NCBI GenBank assembly: GCA_017613735.1
Contig: JAGADF010000009.1
Span: 346,060 to 410,059, forward strand
Direction: 5' to 3'
Origin: Clostridia bacterium
GTDB lineage: Bacteria; Bacillota; Clostridia; Oscillospirales; Acutalibacteraceae
Length of the DNA stretch: 64,000 nucleotides
The position numbers were made by a program, and so were the translations under genes. The notes beneath the pieces are model-generated. The model ran no database searches and was not told where the DNA came from. It worked only from the letters and a program-made list of their open reading frames with translations. This document shows, in pieces, positions 7,735 through 17,019 of the stretch (position 1 is its first letter; the number at the start of each line of letters is the position of its first letter).

Positions 7735-9388
7735 TCTTGTTTACCTCGTTGATTTCAATAAGATTCTTATTGTGGTCGGATTCGTTTGACGCAAGATAAA
7801 TCTTGTTATTATTGTCATGAGCGAAGAAATAATACTTCGTTTCATTCGGATTGAGAGCCGCGTTAATTGCGTCATCGCCCGGATTACAGATAGCGCCGAT
7901 GGGAAGTCCAATGCAGTCATTCGTGTTGTATCTGTTGTTTAGAGCCATGGCGAGCGACCTGTCAGCAGTATTTTTTTCAATAAAGTTTTTGACGTAATAC
8001 TGAGTGCAGTCGCATTTAAGAGTCGGGAAAAGTGCGCTGTAATTAAGTCTGTTATGGATTACCGAAGATACGTCGGGCATCTGCTCCGCGCCGTAAGCCT
8101 CCTTCTGAATAATCGAAGCGAGAGTGATAACCTCATCCATCGACATATTTATCTTTTTGGCTTTCTCCTGATATTCTTCAGTCCATTTTTCCTTAAAGTT
8201 GTCAAGAAATTTACGGATTACCGCTGCCGGGTTTTCACCGACATAGAAATCATAGGTATCGGGATAGAGATAACCCTCGACATAAATGTATCTCTGGTCT
8301 TTATCTTTTATAGAAGCGAGGAAATCGTATTCCTTTGAAAAATCGACGTCTCTTAATGTCTGCTTGAACAATGCAGTAGAACAAACCTCGTATTTTTCAA
8401 GTTTTGCCATAATCTGGTCAACGTTATAGCCTTCGGGGAAGGTAAGTCTTACCTCCTCGCCGGTTACCTGAGCGGATTTAAACTGAAGAAGCATTCCCTC
8501 AAGTCCCATAGATTCGGTAACATAGTAGATACCGGGAATATAGTTGTCGCTCCTGAAATGCTGAACCTTAGCGATTATATTGCAGAAAATACTGTTTTTA
8601 ATAAGTCCCTGCTTATCGAGAATACGGATTACGCTGCTTGTAGAAGCGTCCGCGGGAATTGTAACGGTATAAATCTTTTCTGAATCCCTGCCGATAGCTA
8701 AAATATCATTGATACAGCTTATAGCGACAAACGAAATGATTACGGCGAGAACTACGCAAATGCCTACTGCCATAACGCCTCTCTTACGGTATTTCTTCTT
8801 AAGAGCTTTAACGCCCGACGAAGCCATTGACTTGATATTTGACTTACGGTTTTTACCGGATTTCGAAAAAGCGATTTCTTTTGTTGCTTCTTCATCATCG
8901 GCTCCGTTATTAACGGGCTGAACTCTGTCAGACGCCTTTTGAGGAAGACTGACGGCAGCGCCCTTATTAAACTTGCGTTTAAGTCTTATTCCCGCGGCTT
9001 TAACTACCATAGCGGGAGTAATCTTTCCGTTTTCGGCGACTGCAGCCGCGCCCGCAGCAGTACCTTCGGCAACATTAATCGGAATCTGTTTCGTGTGCTT
9101 TTTAGCCTTTTTCTTTTCAGCGGGCTTCTTATCTTCGGCGGGCTCTTCCTTGGGACGAAGCGGCGTATGGTTTGCAAAATAAATCTCGCCGTTATACGCC
9201 GGGATATAACCCTCCTCATCGTCAACAAAATCCTTGCTGCGATCTATATGTACGCTGAAGCTGTCCTTATAGGAATTGCTCTGCACATTATTCTTTTTGT
9301 TCTGATTGCCTGCATTCTTTAATTCGTTATCGAGATTTCTGTCAAAATTCTTGAGGAAATCATCAATATTATAATCGTTATTACTCAC
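7718..9388 (-). CDS. mltG: Endolytic murein transglycosylase MltG (YceG-like)
   Basis: MltG cleaves nascent glycan strands at the membrane and is thought to release or terminate them. The 556-residue protein has an unusually long cytoplasmic N-terminus (about 200 residues, rich in Lys, Asn and Ala), one transmembrane segment around 203-225, and the YceG domain after it. The catalytic Glu is in SIIQKEAYG, and GLPIGAICNPG and YYFFAHD are family signatures. The GTG start is supported by ggggaggg 7 nt upstream. Closeness to a PBP two genes downstream fits a cell-wall role. Confidence 0.93.
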   Translation of the reverse strand: MSNNDYNIDDFLKNFDRNLDNELKNAGNQNKKNNVQSNSYKDSFSVHIDRSKDFVDDEEGYIPAYNGEIYFANHTPLRPKEEPAEDKKPAEKKKAKKHTKQIPINVAEGTAAGAAAVAENGKITPAMVVKAAGIRLKRKFNKGAAVSLPQKASDRVQPVNNGADDEEATKEIAFSKSGKNRKSNIKSMASSGVKALKKKYRKRGVMAVGICVVLAVIISFVAISCINDILAIGRDSEKIYTVTIPADASTSSVIRILDKQGLIKNSIFCNIIAKVQHFRSDNYIPGIYYVTESMGLEGMLLQFKSAQVTGEEVRLTFPEGYNVDQIMAKLEKYEVCSTALFKQTLRDVDFSKEYDFLASIKDKDQRYIYVEGYLYPDTYDFYVGENPAAVIRKFLDNFKEKWTEEYQEKAKKINMSMDEVITLASIIQKEAYGAEQMPDVSSVIHNRLNYSALFPTLKCDCTQYYVKNFIEKNTADRSLAMALNNRYNTNDCIGLPIGAICNPGDDAINAALNPNETKYYFFAHDNNNKIYLASNESDHNKNLIEINEVNKSAKKD

Positions 9389-9413
9389 GGCAATCCCTCC
9401 CCTTAATGGAATA

Positions 9414-9953
9414 CTAATCGGTCAATACTTTATCAACCGCTATATCAAAGCCCTCAACGGGTAAATCGTCAACTAAAAAATCCTTATAACAAAGTCCGAC
9501 TGTTTTAACGCTGTTTTCGGAAAGGAATCTGTCAAAATAACCCCTTCCGTAACCCAGACGGTGACCTTTTTTATCAAAGGCAAGACCGGGCACGATACAC
9601 AAACCGTTCTGAATATCAACAACTTCGCTGCAAAAAACCGTAGGCTCAAGTATATTGAAATTGCCTTTTTCAAGGTCGTTAAGCGAGCTGATACGATAAT
9701 ACTTCATATAATTTGAATTCTTATCGCACCGCGGAACGGCAACGGTTTTGCCCTTCATCAGAGCATATTCAATGACGCTTTTTGTGTCGACCTCGATTCT
9801 CGTTGAAACATAGGTGAGAATGCAGTCGCTGTTTTTAAACAAATCAAGATTAACAAGCTTATTGAATATTATCTCGTCAGCTTTGAATTTTTGTTCCTCG
9901 GAAAGCTCTATTTTTTTGTGAATATAAAACTCTCTTAATTCCTGTTTTGTCAT
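9414..9953 (-). CDS. 5-formyltetrahydrofolate cyclo-ligase
   Basis: This enzyme converts 5-formyl-THF to 5,10-methenyl-THF with ATP, returning a storage folate to the one-carbon pool. The 179-residue length is normal. The signature GHRLGYGRGYFDRFL near residues 130-145 forms the nucleotide/phosphate site, and IVPGLAFDKKG precedes it. The start codon is 1 bp beyond the stop of the DJ-1 gene, so both are on one transcript. Confidence 0.92.
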   Translation of the reverse strand: MTKQELREFYIHKKIELSEEQKFKADEIIFNKLVNLDLFKNSDCILTYVSTRIEVDTKSVIEYALMKGKTVAVPRCDKNSNYMKYYRISSLNDLEKGNFNILEPTVFCSEVVDIQNGLCIVPGLAFDKKGHRLGYGRGYFDRFLSENSVKTVGLCYKDFLVDDLPVEGFDIAVDKVLTD

Positions 9954-9954
9954 A

Positions 9955-10497
9955 TCACTTTGACTGAATGGACTTTCTTATTGATTCCGAAAGCTGTTTA
10001 TCTCTCAAATATGAGACAATTTCAAGACCGAAATCAACAGCAACGCCCATACCCTTTGCAGTTATTATATTTGAATCTTTTTCCACAAATCCGCCCGTAT
10101 AATCCGCGCCGTAAAGATACTCTTCAAATCCGGGGAAACAAGTGGCTTTTTTATCTTTAAGAAAACCTTTTTTGCCAAGCACGGAAGGCGCCGCGCATAT
10201 AGCGGCGATGAGGAGCTTCTTTTCGTCCGCAAATTCAAGAAATGAATGAACCGTCGCGCTGTTATCAAGGTTTATCGTTCCGGGCATACCGCCGGGAAGA
10301 ACAATAGCCTCAATATCATCCATAAGACCGATTTCATTTTCTTCCTTATCGCAGGTAACGGTAATACCGTTTGAGCTTTTAACTGCTTTGCCGCCGATAC
10401 CTACGGTTGCGGTTTCAATCTTCGCGCGCCTTAAAACGTCAACCACAGCAAGAGCTTCGACAATTTCAAAGCCTTCGGCAAGAAAAACATATACCAT
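9955..10497 (-). CDS. DJ-1/PfpI family protein (YajL-like)
   Basis: A 180-residue class I glutamine-amidotransferase-like protein. The nucleophile elbow AAICAAPSVLG holds the reactive Cys, and the early Glu in LAEGFEIVEA is the usual partner of that Cys. Members act in protein or nucleotide glycation repair or as redox-sensitive chaperones; the precise activity is not readable from sequence. I prefer ATG at 10497 to GTG at 10506 because ggag stands 8 nt before it. It sits tightly between a GNAT gene and the folate ligase. Confidence 0.88.
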   Translation of the reverse strand: MVYVFLAEGFEIVEALAVVDVLRRAKIETATVGIGGKAVKSSNGITVTCDKEENEIGLMDDIEAIVLPGGMPGTINLDNSATVHSFLEFADEKKLLIAAICAAPSVLGKKGFLKDKKATCFPGFEEYLYGADYTGGFVEKDSNIITAKGMGVAVDFGLEIVSYLRDKQLSESIRKSIQSK

Positions 10498-10502
10498 TTT
10501 TA

Positions 10503-11321
10503 TCACTCCATTTTAAAACCGAGATATATTCGTGTATTGTCAAAACCGGTATTATCAAGGCATCTGATAACACCTGTAAGTTTATCGTTATTATCTGAGC
10601 AGTAATCAATTCTGAACTGATTTACGTCAGTTTCATTTTTCAGAAAGTAAAACAAATCGTTTTTGCCTTTTTCATCCGAAAAGAAACAGTCGCAGACGTG
10701 AAATGTTTCATCTTCCTGACAGCACATACAGTAAAAATTATCGTTATAAGCCGTAGAATACTCTTTCCCGTCGGCAAGAGAAACAAACCTGTCCGTAAAA
10801 CCGACAAAGCATTTATCGAAAAGAAGTCTGTTTCTGTTTTCGTTAAACAGTTTGGTATCGGAATTAAGATAATATTCACAAGGTTTCGTATCTTTTTCAA
10901 ACTCTTCGCGTTTAATATCAAACGAAGAACAGTAAACTCCGTCGGTAAAACCGCATCTACGGTAAAAATCGAAAAGCTTTTCATCGGACGGAACACAGAG
11001 AATAAGCTTCGTACCGACCGCTTTTTCCCTTTCGCATGCCTCGTTAATAAGCGCAGTCATAATTCCCCTGTGCCGGTATTCGGGCTCGGTACATACGGCG
11101 TACATATACTTAGCTTTATATTCTTTCCCCGAATTATAAACAATGCAGGGCATCATCTGCAGGCACGCCCGAACTCTATCGCCGTCTTTTGAAATATAGC
11201 AGTCGTCTGTCGAAAAGCATTTTTCAAAGTATGAATTGATACTTTCGTCAGTATCTGAAAAGGAAACTTTCCAAATCTTTTTAATTTGGGGAATATCGGT
11301 TTTTTCGGGATGAATAATCAC
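10503..11321 (-). CDS. GNAT family N-acetyltransferase
   Basis: The N-terminal 140 residues have the acetyl-CoA-binding pattern of GNAT enzymes: YAVCTEPEYRHRGIMTALI corresponds to motif A (R/Q-x2-G-x-G/A), followed by the helix-strand that ends in FYRRCGF. The remaining 130 residues are less conserved and could be a second acyltransferase-like half. The substrate is unknown. The GTG start overlaps the stop of the DUF2156 gene by 4 nt, and the gene ends just before the DJ-1 start. Confidence 0.8.
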   Translation of the reverse strand: MIIHPEKTDIPQIKKIWKVSFSDTDESINSYFEKCFSTDDCYISKDGDRVRACLQMMPCIVYNSGKEYKAKYMYAVCTEPEYRHRGIMTALINEACEREKAVGTKLILCVPSDEKLFDFYRRCGFTDGVYCSSFDIKREEFEKDTKPCEYYLNSDTKLFNENRNRLLFDKCFVGFTDRFVSLADGKEYSTAYNDNFYCMCCQEDETFHVCDCFFSDEKGKNDLFYFLKNETDVNQFRIDYCSDNNDKLTGVIRCLDNTGFDNTRIYLGFKME

Positions 11322-12202
11322 TTTAAAGCCCTCGCAAAATAGCTTTCCATAAGAAATGCGGGATGATAACTCATTTTAGCTTGTCTCAGTCCCTCGCTTC
11401 CGGTATCTTCTTCACGGTTTACGTACTTATAAGACGAAAGCTCATTTTCGGCAAACTGCTGATTGATAAGCGGGTAAGCGCCGCGTAAATCCGCATTCGC
11501 TTTTTCAATATGAGTACAGAACATTTCGTCGTTCATTCTTTCACCGAGAGTGTAGGCTTCGATTTTACCGTTTACTCTTAAAATCCCGCCCTTAAATCCA
11601 AGCTCGGAAAAATTGTCAAGAGCAAGCTGTATAGCCTTGTTTTCATCCGAAAGCTCTTCGGGATTTTTCTCGCCGTTATGTCTTTCCCACTGGGAATTGA
11701 ACAGACGGCATTCCTCGATATTGGAATCGTTTATGCTTTCATATTCCCAGGAATTATTGCTTTTAAGATACGAAATATGATTGCGTTTCTGATGATACTT
11801 TCTGCCCGAAAGGTTAATTAAATCCTCGGTCTTATATACATAATCAAAGAAATCGCGCATTTCGGAAAACTCGAATGTATCGGGGAACAGTTTTTCAAGA
11901 AGCTCCTTTTCATTCTTCGAAAGAGCGTAAATCCTTAAAGCCTGAGAGTGTTTTTTTGAGTTTTCAAAAAGCAGTTCAATAAGGGCGAAAAGATTTTCCG
12001 AATCGGAAAACGAATAGGAATATTCGCCGTCAACCTTATAACGAAGAACAAGAGTATTATTGAACGAAGCTATTTCGGTATTATAAATATCGGACCAGAT
12101 AAATATATTCCCGAAACAGAATTCACAGCCCTTTGAAGAATTCCGGAGCAAAGCGTCAACCCATTTTTTATCGGCTAACACGGGTTTCTTAAATTCCAAC
12201 AA
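11318..12202 (-). CDS. DUF2156 domain protein (aminoacyl/acyl-transfer fold)
   Basis: The 294-residue sequence matches the DUF2156 pattern of duplicated GNAT-like folds related to the C-terminal domain of lysyl-phosphatidylglycerol synthase. Visible landmarks are GCEFCFGNIFIWSD at the start, the segment GRKYHQKRNHISYL near the middle, and the end YVNREEDTGSEGLRQAKMSYHP. Members of this stand-alone type have no settled function. A TTG start at 12202 lies inside the end of tmk, so translation is probably coupled; ggag stands about 10 nt upstream. Confidence 0.85.
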   Translation of the reverse strand: MLEFKKPVLADKKWVDALLRNSSKGCEFCFGNIFIWSDIYNTEIASFNNTLVLRYKVDGEYSYSFSDSENLFALIELLFENSKKHSQALRIYALSKNEKELLEKLFPDTFEFSEMRDFFDYVYKTEDLINLSGRKYHQKRNHISYLKSNNSWEYESINDSNIEECRLFNSQWERHNGEKNPEELSDENKAIQLALDNFSELGFKGGILRVNGKIEAYTLGERMNDEMFCTHIEKANADLRGAYPLINQQFAENELSSYKYVNREEDTGSEGLRQAKMSYHPAFLMESYFARALK

Positions 12203-12860
12203 TTCCTTTTATCTCCTTAAAAATATCAGAATTAATATCTTCAATGGCTCTCGGATTGTTGCCGTCTGAACACTTAACAACATACCAGCCGAGCCTGTCC
12301 GCGGCGTAAAGCGCGGATTCGTGGCAGGCGTTAAGGTAAGCCACATTTGCTTCGTGAACGTCCTTTTTGTTTTCGTCGCCGGAATATCTTTCGGTCATAA
12401 GGCGCTGAGAAACGTCAACGGGCATATCAAGAAAAACTACAATATCGGGCTTCGGAATACCGACCTTATTGTATTCAATATCTTCAAGCCAGTTAAGATA
12501 TTCGTCCCATTTGTCTTTGGGAAGCTTTACCATCTGATGAACCGCGTTTGAGGTAGTATATCTGTCGGCAAGAATAATAGAACCGTTGAGATAATCCTCT
12601 TTCCAGACCTTTGTAAAATTGGCGTAGCGGTCTACCGTATAGAAAAGCGAGGTCGCATAAGTGTTAACGTCATTCGGGTCAGTGCCGAATTCGCCCGCAA
12701 GATACATTCTTACAAGCGCGCTTGAATCGCTTTCATAATCGGGCAGTTTTATCTGCTTTAGGGTTTTACCCGACTGTTCAATTTTCTCTTTAATCAGAGC
12801 TGTCTGGGTTGATTTTCCGCTCCCGTCGAGCCCCTCAATAACGATTAATTTGCCGTTCAT
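12189..12860 (-). CDS. tmk: Thymidylate kinase
   Basis: dTMP kinase makes dTDP for DNA synthesis. The P-loop is GLDGSGKST at residues 10-18. The DRY motif (DRYTTSNAVHQ) for thymidine recognition and the lid segment with TERYSGDENKKD are present. The 223 residues fit the family. It begins the cluster that continues through DUF2156, GNAT, DJ-1 and the folate ligase, downstream of tRNA-Gly. Confidence 0.92.
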   Translation of the reverse strand: MNGKLIVIEGLDGSGKSTQTALIKEKIEQSGKTLKQIKLPDYESDSSALVRMYLAGEFGTDPNDVNTYATSLFYTVDRYANFTKVWKEDYLNGSIILADRYTTSNAVHQMVKLPKDKWDEYLNWLEDIEYNKVGIPKPDIVVFLDMPVDVSQRLMTERYSGDENKKDVHEANVAYLNACHESALYAADRLGWYVVKCSDGNNPRAIEDINSDIFKEIKGIVGI

Positions 12861-12928
12861 ACATACTCACCCATTCTTTATCACTTTATTATATCAAATA
12901 ATACTCTATATTTCAATATATAAAAAAT

Positions 12929-12956
12929 AAAAAGCAGTCCGTAAGACTGCTTTTTT
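12929..12956 (-). terminator. Intrinsic terminator, copy 1 of a duplicated terminator/tRNA-end unit
   Basis: On the minus strand a stem aagcagtc / gactgctt with a short loop is followed by a T-rich run. It is nearly identical to the hairpin at 13102-13128 and is likewise flanked by a copy of the tRNA-Gly 3' end. Confidence 0.75.
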
Positions 12957-12957
12957 A

Positions 12958-13087
12958 TGGAGCGGGTGATGGGAAACCGAAGCTTCGCTTCGTTTATTTG
13001 CTTCGCAAATCTTCGTATTTTTTGTCCGTCTCGCTCTGACTGACGTCAAACCGCTCGACATGGACTGTTATGGGTTCGATTCCCATA
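12958..13087 (-). other. tRNA-Gly 3'-end remnant with inserted hairpin-rich DNA
   Basis: Bases 12958-12974 repeat exactly the last 17 bases of the tRNA-Gly gene with its CCA end (13129-13145). After that the match breaks off into DNA with two small hairpins (cgaagc-ttc-gcttcg and atttgc-ttc-gcaaat). A T-arm-like palindrome at 13069-13087 (tatggg...cccata around ttcgatt) is in the opposite orientation to the real tRNA. No complete tRNA can be folded. It reads as a scarred tandem copy of the tRNA/terminator unit, perhaps from an old insertion and inversion. It lies in the otherwise gene-free stretch 12861-13281. Confidence 0.55.
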
Positions 13088-13101
13088 AAAGATTCAAAAT
13101 A

Positions 13102-13128
13102 AAAAAGCAGCCGTATGACTGCTTTTTA
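13102..13128 (-). terminator. Intrinsic terminator of tRNA-Gly
   Basis: Immediately after the tRNA 3' end on the minus strand, the stem agcagtc / ggctgct with a 4-nt loop is followed by a T-run. It is copy 2 of the duplicated hairpin at 12929-12956. Confidence 0.78.
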
Positions 13129-13203
13129 TGGAGCGGGTGATGGGAATCGAACCCACACGACCAGCTTGGAAGGCTGGGATTCTAGCCATTGAACTACACC
13201 CGC
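13129..13203 (-). tRNA. tRNA-Gly, anticodon TCC
   Basis: The minus strand reads GCGGGTG (acceptor 5'), a D-arm with AGTTCAATGGCT, the anticodon loop CTTCCAA (anticodon TCC, reads GGA), a T-arm with GTTCGAT and the matching acceptor CACCCGC followed by TCCA. CCA is encoded. All four stems pair. The 17-base 3' end is repeated 171 bp away at 12958-12974. Confidence 0.96.
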
Positions 13204-13281
13204 ATATTAACTTGCAACGGTGGATATTTTAGCATACCCACCGCTGAAAGTCAATAGAATTTAATTACTATTTATATAAAA

Positions 13282-15576
13282 TCATTTGGTCTTGAGAACT
13301 ATCTCGTCGCCCTCAACCGAAAGCGAAACACTTTTGAGAAGTTTGTCGCAGTTTTCAACAAGATATGTCGAAACCTTATCTTCGACATTTCTTCTTATTA
13401 CGTTTCTCAAATCCCTTGCGCCGCGGACGTTGCCGTCCATTTTGGAAACAAGAGTCTTCGCTACGTTTTCGCCGATTGTAAGAGTGATTCCCTTATCCTT
13501 AAGCGCGTCGCCGAGCTCGTTAAGCATAAGCATGGCAATCTGTTCATAGTTTTCTTCGGTCAGCTCGTTGAAAACTACTATTTCGTCTACCCTGCCGACA
13601 AATTCGGGCCTTAAGAACTCGTTAAGAGCCTTGATTGATTTTTCAACATTAACTTCCGCTTTGTCCTTTGCAAAGCCAAGAGCGTTTTCTTTTCTTTCAC
13701 TGCCCGCATTGGAGGTCATAATGATAACAGTGTTTGAAAAATCAACTACCCTGCCGTGAGCGTCGCTTGTTTTACCCTCGTCAAGAATCTGTAAAAGAAT
13801 ATTCATAACGTCGGGATGCGCTTTTTCAATTTCGTCAAAAAGAATTATTGAATACGGCTTTCTTCTTACCTTTTCGGTAAGCTGTCCCGCCTCGTCATAG
13901 CCTACATAACCGGGCGGAGAACCGATAATTCTTGAAACGCTGTGTTTTTCCATAAACTCGGACATATCAAGCCTTATAAGTGTTTCGGGAGTGTCAAAAA
14001 GCTCCATTGAAAGCCGTTTTACGAGCTCAGTTTTACCTACGCCCGTAGGACCTACAAAAATGAATGACGCGGGCTTTCTCTGCGCCGAAATCTGAACGCG
14101 GCTTCTCTTTATAGCCGCCGCGACAAGTTCGACAGCTCTGTCCTGACCTATAACCTTTGCCTTAAGTCTGTCTTCAAGACCTATAAGGCTCTTAAGGTCG
14201 CCGTCAAGCACCTTTGACATGGGAATACCCGTGAAAAGATTGATAACGGTAGCAAGGTCGTTTTCGGTTACGGCATTATCAGCCGCCTTAACCTTAAGCT
14301 TTTCGATTTCCTCTTCAAGAGAAATAATCTCGGTTTTGAGGTTTGAAATCTCTTTAAAATCAAGCTTTTCAATATCTTCCTCGTGCTCAAGCTCGTCAAG
14401 AGAATCCTCTAACTGCTTTTTCTTTTCAAGCTCAATTTCGTAGTCGCTTATTGCCTTATTGCGAAGATTTGCGCAGGTGCAGGCTTCGTCGAGAAGGTCA
14501 ATAGCCTTATCGGGAAGATATCTGTCGGTAATATACCTTTCGGACATTGTAACGGCTTTGTATACAAGATTATCGCTGATGGAAACCTTATGGAAATCCT
14601 CATAATAATTCTTGATGCCGAGAAGCATTTTGTAAGTGTCCTCAATTGAAGGTTCCTCAACCTTTACGGGCTGAAAACGCCTTTCAAGAGCGGCGTCCTT
14701 TTCAATATGCTTGCGATATTCGTTAAAGGTAGTCGCACCGATAACCTGAATTTCACCGCGTGAAAGAGCGGGTTTAAGAATATTTGCGGCATTCATGCTG
14801 CCTTCGGCGTCGCCCGTGCCGACGAGATTATGAACCTCGTCGATAAACAGAATGATATTACCCGCTTCCTTAACCTCGTCTACAAGGGATTTGATACGGC
14901 TTTCAAACTGACCTCTGAACTGGGTGCCGGCAACAAGTGCGGTCAAATCAAGAAGCTGAATTTCCTTATTGGAAAGCTTTGCAGGTACGTCGCCCGCGGC
15001 AATTTTAAGCGCAAGACCTTCTGCGATAGCGGTCTTGCCTACGCCCGGCTCACCGATAAGGCAGGGATTGTTCTTGGTCCTTCTACAGAGAATCTGAATC
15101 GTCCTTTTAATCTCCTCATCCCTGCCGATAATTCGGTCAAGTTTACCCTCGCGAGCGTTTGCGGTAAGGTCGGTGCAGAAAAGATTAATCGACTTTCTCT
15201 TTTTATCGGTTTTAACCTTTCCTTTTTTGTCCTTTTCCTTAACGTCTTTTTGATTTGCCGCCTCGCCGCCCGAAGAATCAGCCGAGCCGAACATACCCTG
15301 CATATTCTGCATAAACGGGAACGTTCCTGCTCCGCCGGGCTGAAACAGCTCTTCCATATCGCCGTTTTCATACATTTCTTCAAGCTGTTCGGAAACGCCC
15401 TCCATCTCCTCCTCGGAGATGCCCATGCTTTCCATAATCTGCTTGACCGGACCGATATTCAATTCCATAGCGCACTTAACACAAAGCCCTTCATTGGCCG
15501 TCTTATCACCGTCGACCTTTGTAATAAAAAATACCGCGGGGTATTTTTTACACCTTGTGCAAATCATTTGTTTCAT
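13282..15576 (-). CDS. clpE: ClpE-type Clp ATPase with N-terminal zinc finger
   Basis: A 764-residue AAA+ unfoldase that would feed ClpP or disaggregate proteins. Instead of the usual Clp N-domain it begins with a zinc finger (Cys6-x2-Cys9, Cys32-x2-Cys35), the feature that separates ClpE from ClpC. A 60-residue low-complexity linker leads to the first ATPase (Walker A GEPGVGKT near 170, Walker B LFIDEVH), a coiled middle domain with a long Glu/Lys-rich stretch around 400-440, and the second ATPase (GPTGVGKT). The ClpC-like middle domain is present. No CtsR box is evident upstream because pgsA ends nowhere near; the gene lies 3 bp behind pgsA on the same strand, so it may be read from the pgsA-cvpA transcript. 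Confidence 0.88.
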   Translation of the reverse strand: MKQMICTRCKKYPAVFFITKVDGDKTANEGLCVKCAMELNIGPVKQIMESMGISEEEMEGVSEQLEEMYENGDMEELFQPGGAGTFPFMQNMQGMFGSADSSGGEAANQKDVKEKDKKGKVKTDKKRKSINLFCTDLTANAREGKLDRIIGRDEEIKRTIQILCRRTKNNPCLIGEPGVGKTAIAEGLALKIAAGDVPAKLSNKEIQLLDLTALVAGTQFRGQFESRIKSLVDEVKEAGNIILFIDEVHNLVGTGDAEGSMNAANILKPALSRGEIQVIGATTFNEYRKHIEKDAALERRFQPVKVEEPSIEDTYKMLLGIKNYYEDFHKVSISDNLVYKAVTMSERYITDRYLPDKAIDLLDEACTCANLRNKAISDYEIELEKKKQLEDSLDELEHEEDIEKLDFKEISNLKTEIISLEEEIEKLKVKAADNAVTENDLATVINLFTGIPMSKVLDGDLKSLIGLEDRLKAKVIGQDRAVELVAAAIKRSRVQISAQRKPASFIFVGPTGVGKTELVKRLSMELFDTPETLIRLDMSEFMEKHSVSRIIGSPPGYVGYDEAGQLTEKVRRKPYSIILFDEIEKAHPDVMNILLQILDEGKTSDAHGRVVDFSNTVIIMTSNAGSERKENALGFAKDKAEVNVEKSIKALNEFLRPEFVGRVDEIVVFNELTEENYEQIAMLMLNELGDALKDKGITLTIGENVAKTLVSKMDGNVRGARDLRNVIRRNVEDKVSTYLVENCDKLLKSVSLSVEGDEIVLKTK

Positions 15577-15579
15577 AAG

Positions 15580-16236
15580 TTATTTTTCCTCTGAAATTTC
15601 GTTTTTATCTTTTTTGCCGAAACGCTCCTGAACCTGTCTGTGAGTTTCGGGCATATAACTGCAGAATGCGACAATAGTCATAATCGCGCAAATAACAACC
15701 AGCGCGACAGTCAGCCAGTCGGGCATTACTATACTTAATCCGAGACGGCTCATAAGTCCGATTTCGGGGCCGAATGCGATTATCAGTATCATAGCCGCAT
15801 AGAAAACGAATGTAGCAACCTTGCCGTATATTTCGGCGGCGCCGGGTCTGATACCGAAGATAAGCATAAGAAGTCCGCCGATAACCATTATTCCCTCTTT
15901 TACAAGGAATACAAGGAACACCCAGCCGAATGCCTGCATAATCGGATTCTGAGCGTGTCTGAAGCCGATAAAGAGAATAATCGCAATTGTAATCTGCGTA
16001 AGCTTATCGGCAACCGGGTCAAGAATTTTACCAAGGTTACTGACCTGATTGAATTTTCTTGCGATTTTACCGTCTGCAAAATCTGAAAGTCCCGAAAGCG
16101 CGAGAATAATAAGCGCAATAATTATATCGTTTGTTTCGCCCTTTAAATAAAAATAAGCAAAGAACGGAATAAGCACAATTCTTATTAATGTTATAAGGTT
16201 GGGAACTGTAAGACAACCTTTAAATAAATCCTTCAT
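15580..16236 (-). CDS. pgsA: CDP-diacylglycerol-glycerol-3-phosphate 3-phosphatidyltransferase
   Basis: PgsA makes phosphatidylglycerol phosphate, the precursor of phosphatidylglycerol. The CDP-alcohol phosphotransferase signature D-x2-D-G-x2-A-R-x8-G-x3-D-x3-D is complete in SDFADGKIAR...GKILDPVADK (residues about 50-80). Several membrane helices follow. Length (218) is slightly above the usual 180-200 owing to an extra hydrophobic helix pair and a charged tail. Its neighbour upstream is cvpA and downstream clpE. Confidence 0.9.
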   Translation of the reverse strand: MKDLFKGCLTVPNLITLIRIVLIPFFAYFYLKGETNDIIIALIILALSGLSDFADGKIARKFNQVSNLGKILDPVADKLTQITIAIILFIGFRHAQNPIMQAFGWVFLVFLVKEGIMVIGGLLMLIFGIRPGAAEIYGKVATFVFYAAMILIIAFGPEIGLMSRLGLSIVMPDWLTVALVVICAIMTIVAFCSYMPETHRQVQERFGKKDKNEISEEK

Positions 16237-16248
16237 CTTTATGTACCC

Positions 16249-16971
16249 TTAAAACATTTCCTTTAACCCTTCGATTACGGGGTTGTTATTTATCATAAAG
16301 TTAAATACCTGCGATTTTGAAAGAATCTCGCCTAAACCCTCATTCGGATTGTCGCCGATAAGATTAATGAAGTGAAGCAAAGCGCAGACAACGTATACTA
16401 CAACAATTCCTTTGGCTATTCCGAACAGACCGCCGAAGAATTTATTGGCGTTAAATCCGTCCTCTTCATTGTCTTTCGAAAGCATCCTCGCAAACAGCCT
16501 CAGCAGGAATATCAGCGCCGCCGACAGAATGATAAACGCAATTGTTTCGGTAGCGGGAAGAACAATCGGGTCAACGACCTTTGTAAGAGTCATATCTATC
16601 ATCGCAACTGAATTAAACTTTGTAGTCTTAACCTTTGAGACGATATTGCCCTCGTCAATGCCGTTGGATTTTGCAATTTTAACGGCAAAATCGGGCATAT
16701 TATCATAGATGATTTGTGCGCCTTCTTCAACGGAAACAACCTTATCATCAAAATTGATTTCCTGAATTGCGTTTTTAACGTGATTTTCAATGCTGCTTCT
16801 GATAAAAGAATTGTACATAATTTTGCCGACAGGCTTAGCGGCATAAACGGCAATCGCAACCGCAAGTACAAAAGCAACAATTTCAAGTATAGTTGACATA
16901 ATACCGCGTTTGTAGGAGAACACGGCAAAAACAACTATGATTGCCAAAAAGAGAATATCTATTACTGACAT
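16249..16971 (-). CDS. CvpA family membrane protein
   Basis: The 240-residue protein begins with the CvpA-like pattern DILFLAIIVVFAVFSYKRGI and has four probable membrane segments: two near the N-terminus, then a roughly 70-residue hydrophilic stretch, and two more at about 135-160 and 190-210. The hydrophilic insert between helix pairs is typical of Gram-positive CvpA proteins. The role is uncertain: colicin V production in E. coli, envelope homeostasis more generally. Confidence 0.82.
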   Translation of the reverse strand: MSVIDILFLAIIVVFAVFSYKRGIMSTILEIVAFVLAVAIAVYAAKPVGKIMYNSFIRSSIENHVKNAIQEINFDDKVVSVEEGAQIIYDNMPDFAVKIAKSNGIDEGNIVSKVKTTKFNSVAMIDMTLTKVVDPIVLPATETIAFIILSAALIFLLRLFARMLSKDNEEDGFNANKFFGGLFGIAKGIVVVYVVCALLHFINLIGDNPNEGLGEILSKSQVFNFMINNNPVIEGLKEMF

Positions 16972-17019
16972 CTTTTAAAACCTCCGGTTTTAGTAATAAT
17001 TGATTGATTGAACTGTTAT

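Noticed and set aside
13069-13087. Second tRNA gene
   Set aside because: Only a T-arm-like palindrome is present; no acceptor, D- or anticodon stems pair.
14830-15594. 254-codon frame opposite clpE
   Set aside because: Antisense shadow of a highly conserved gene; no ribosome binding site or recognisable domain.
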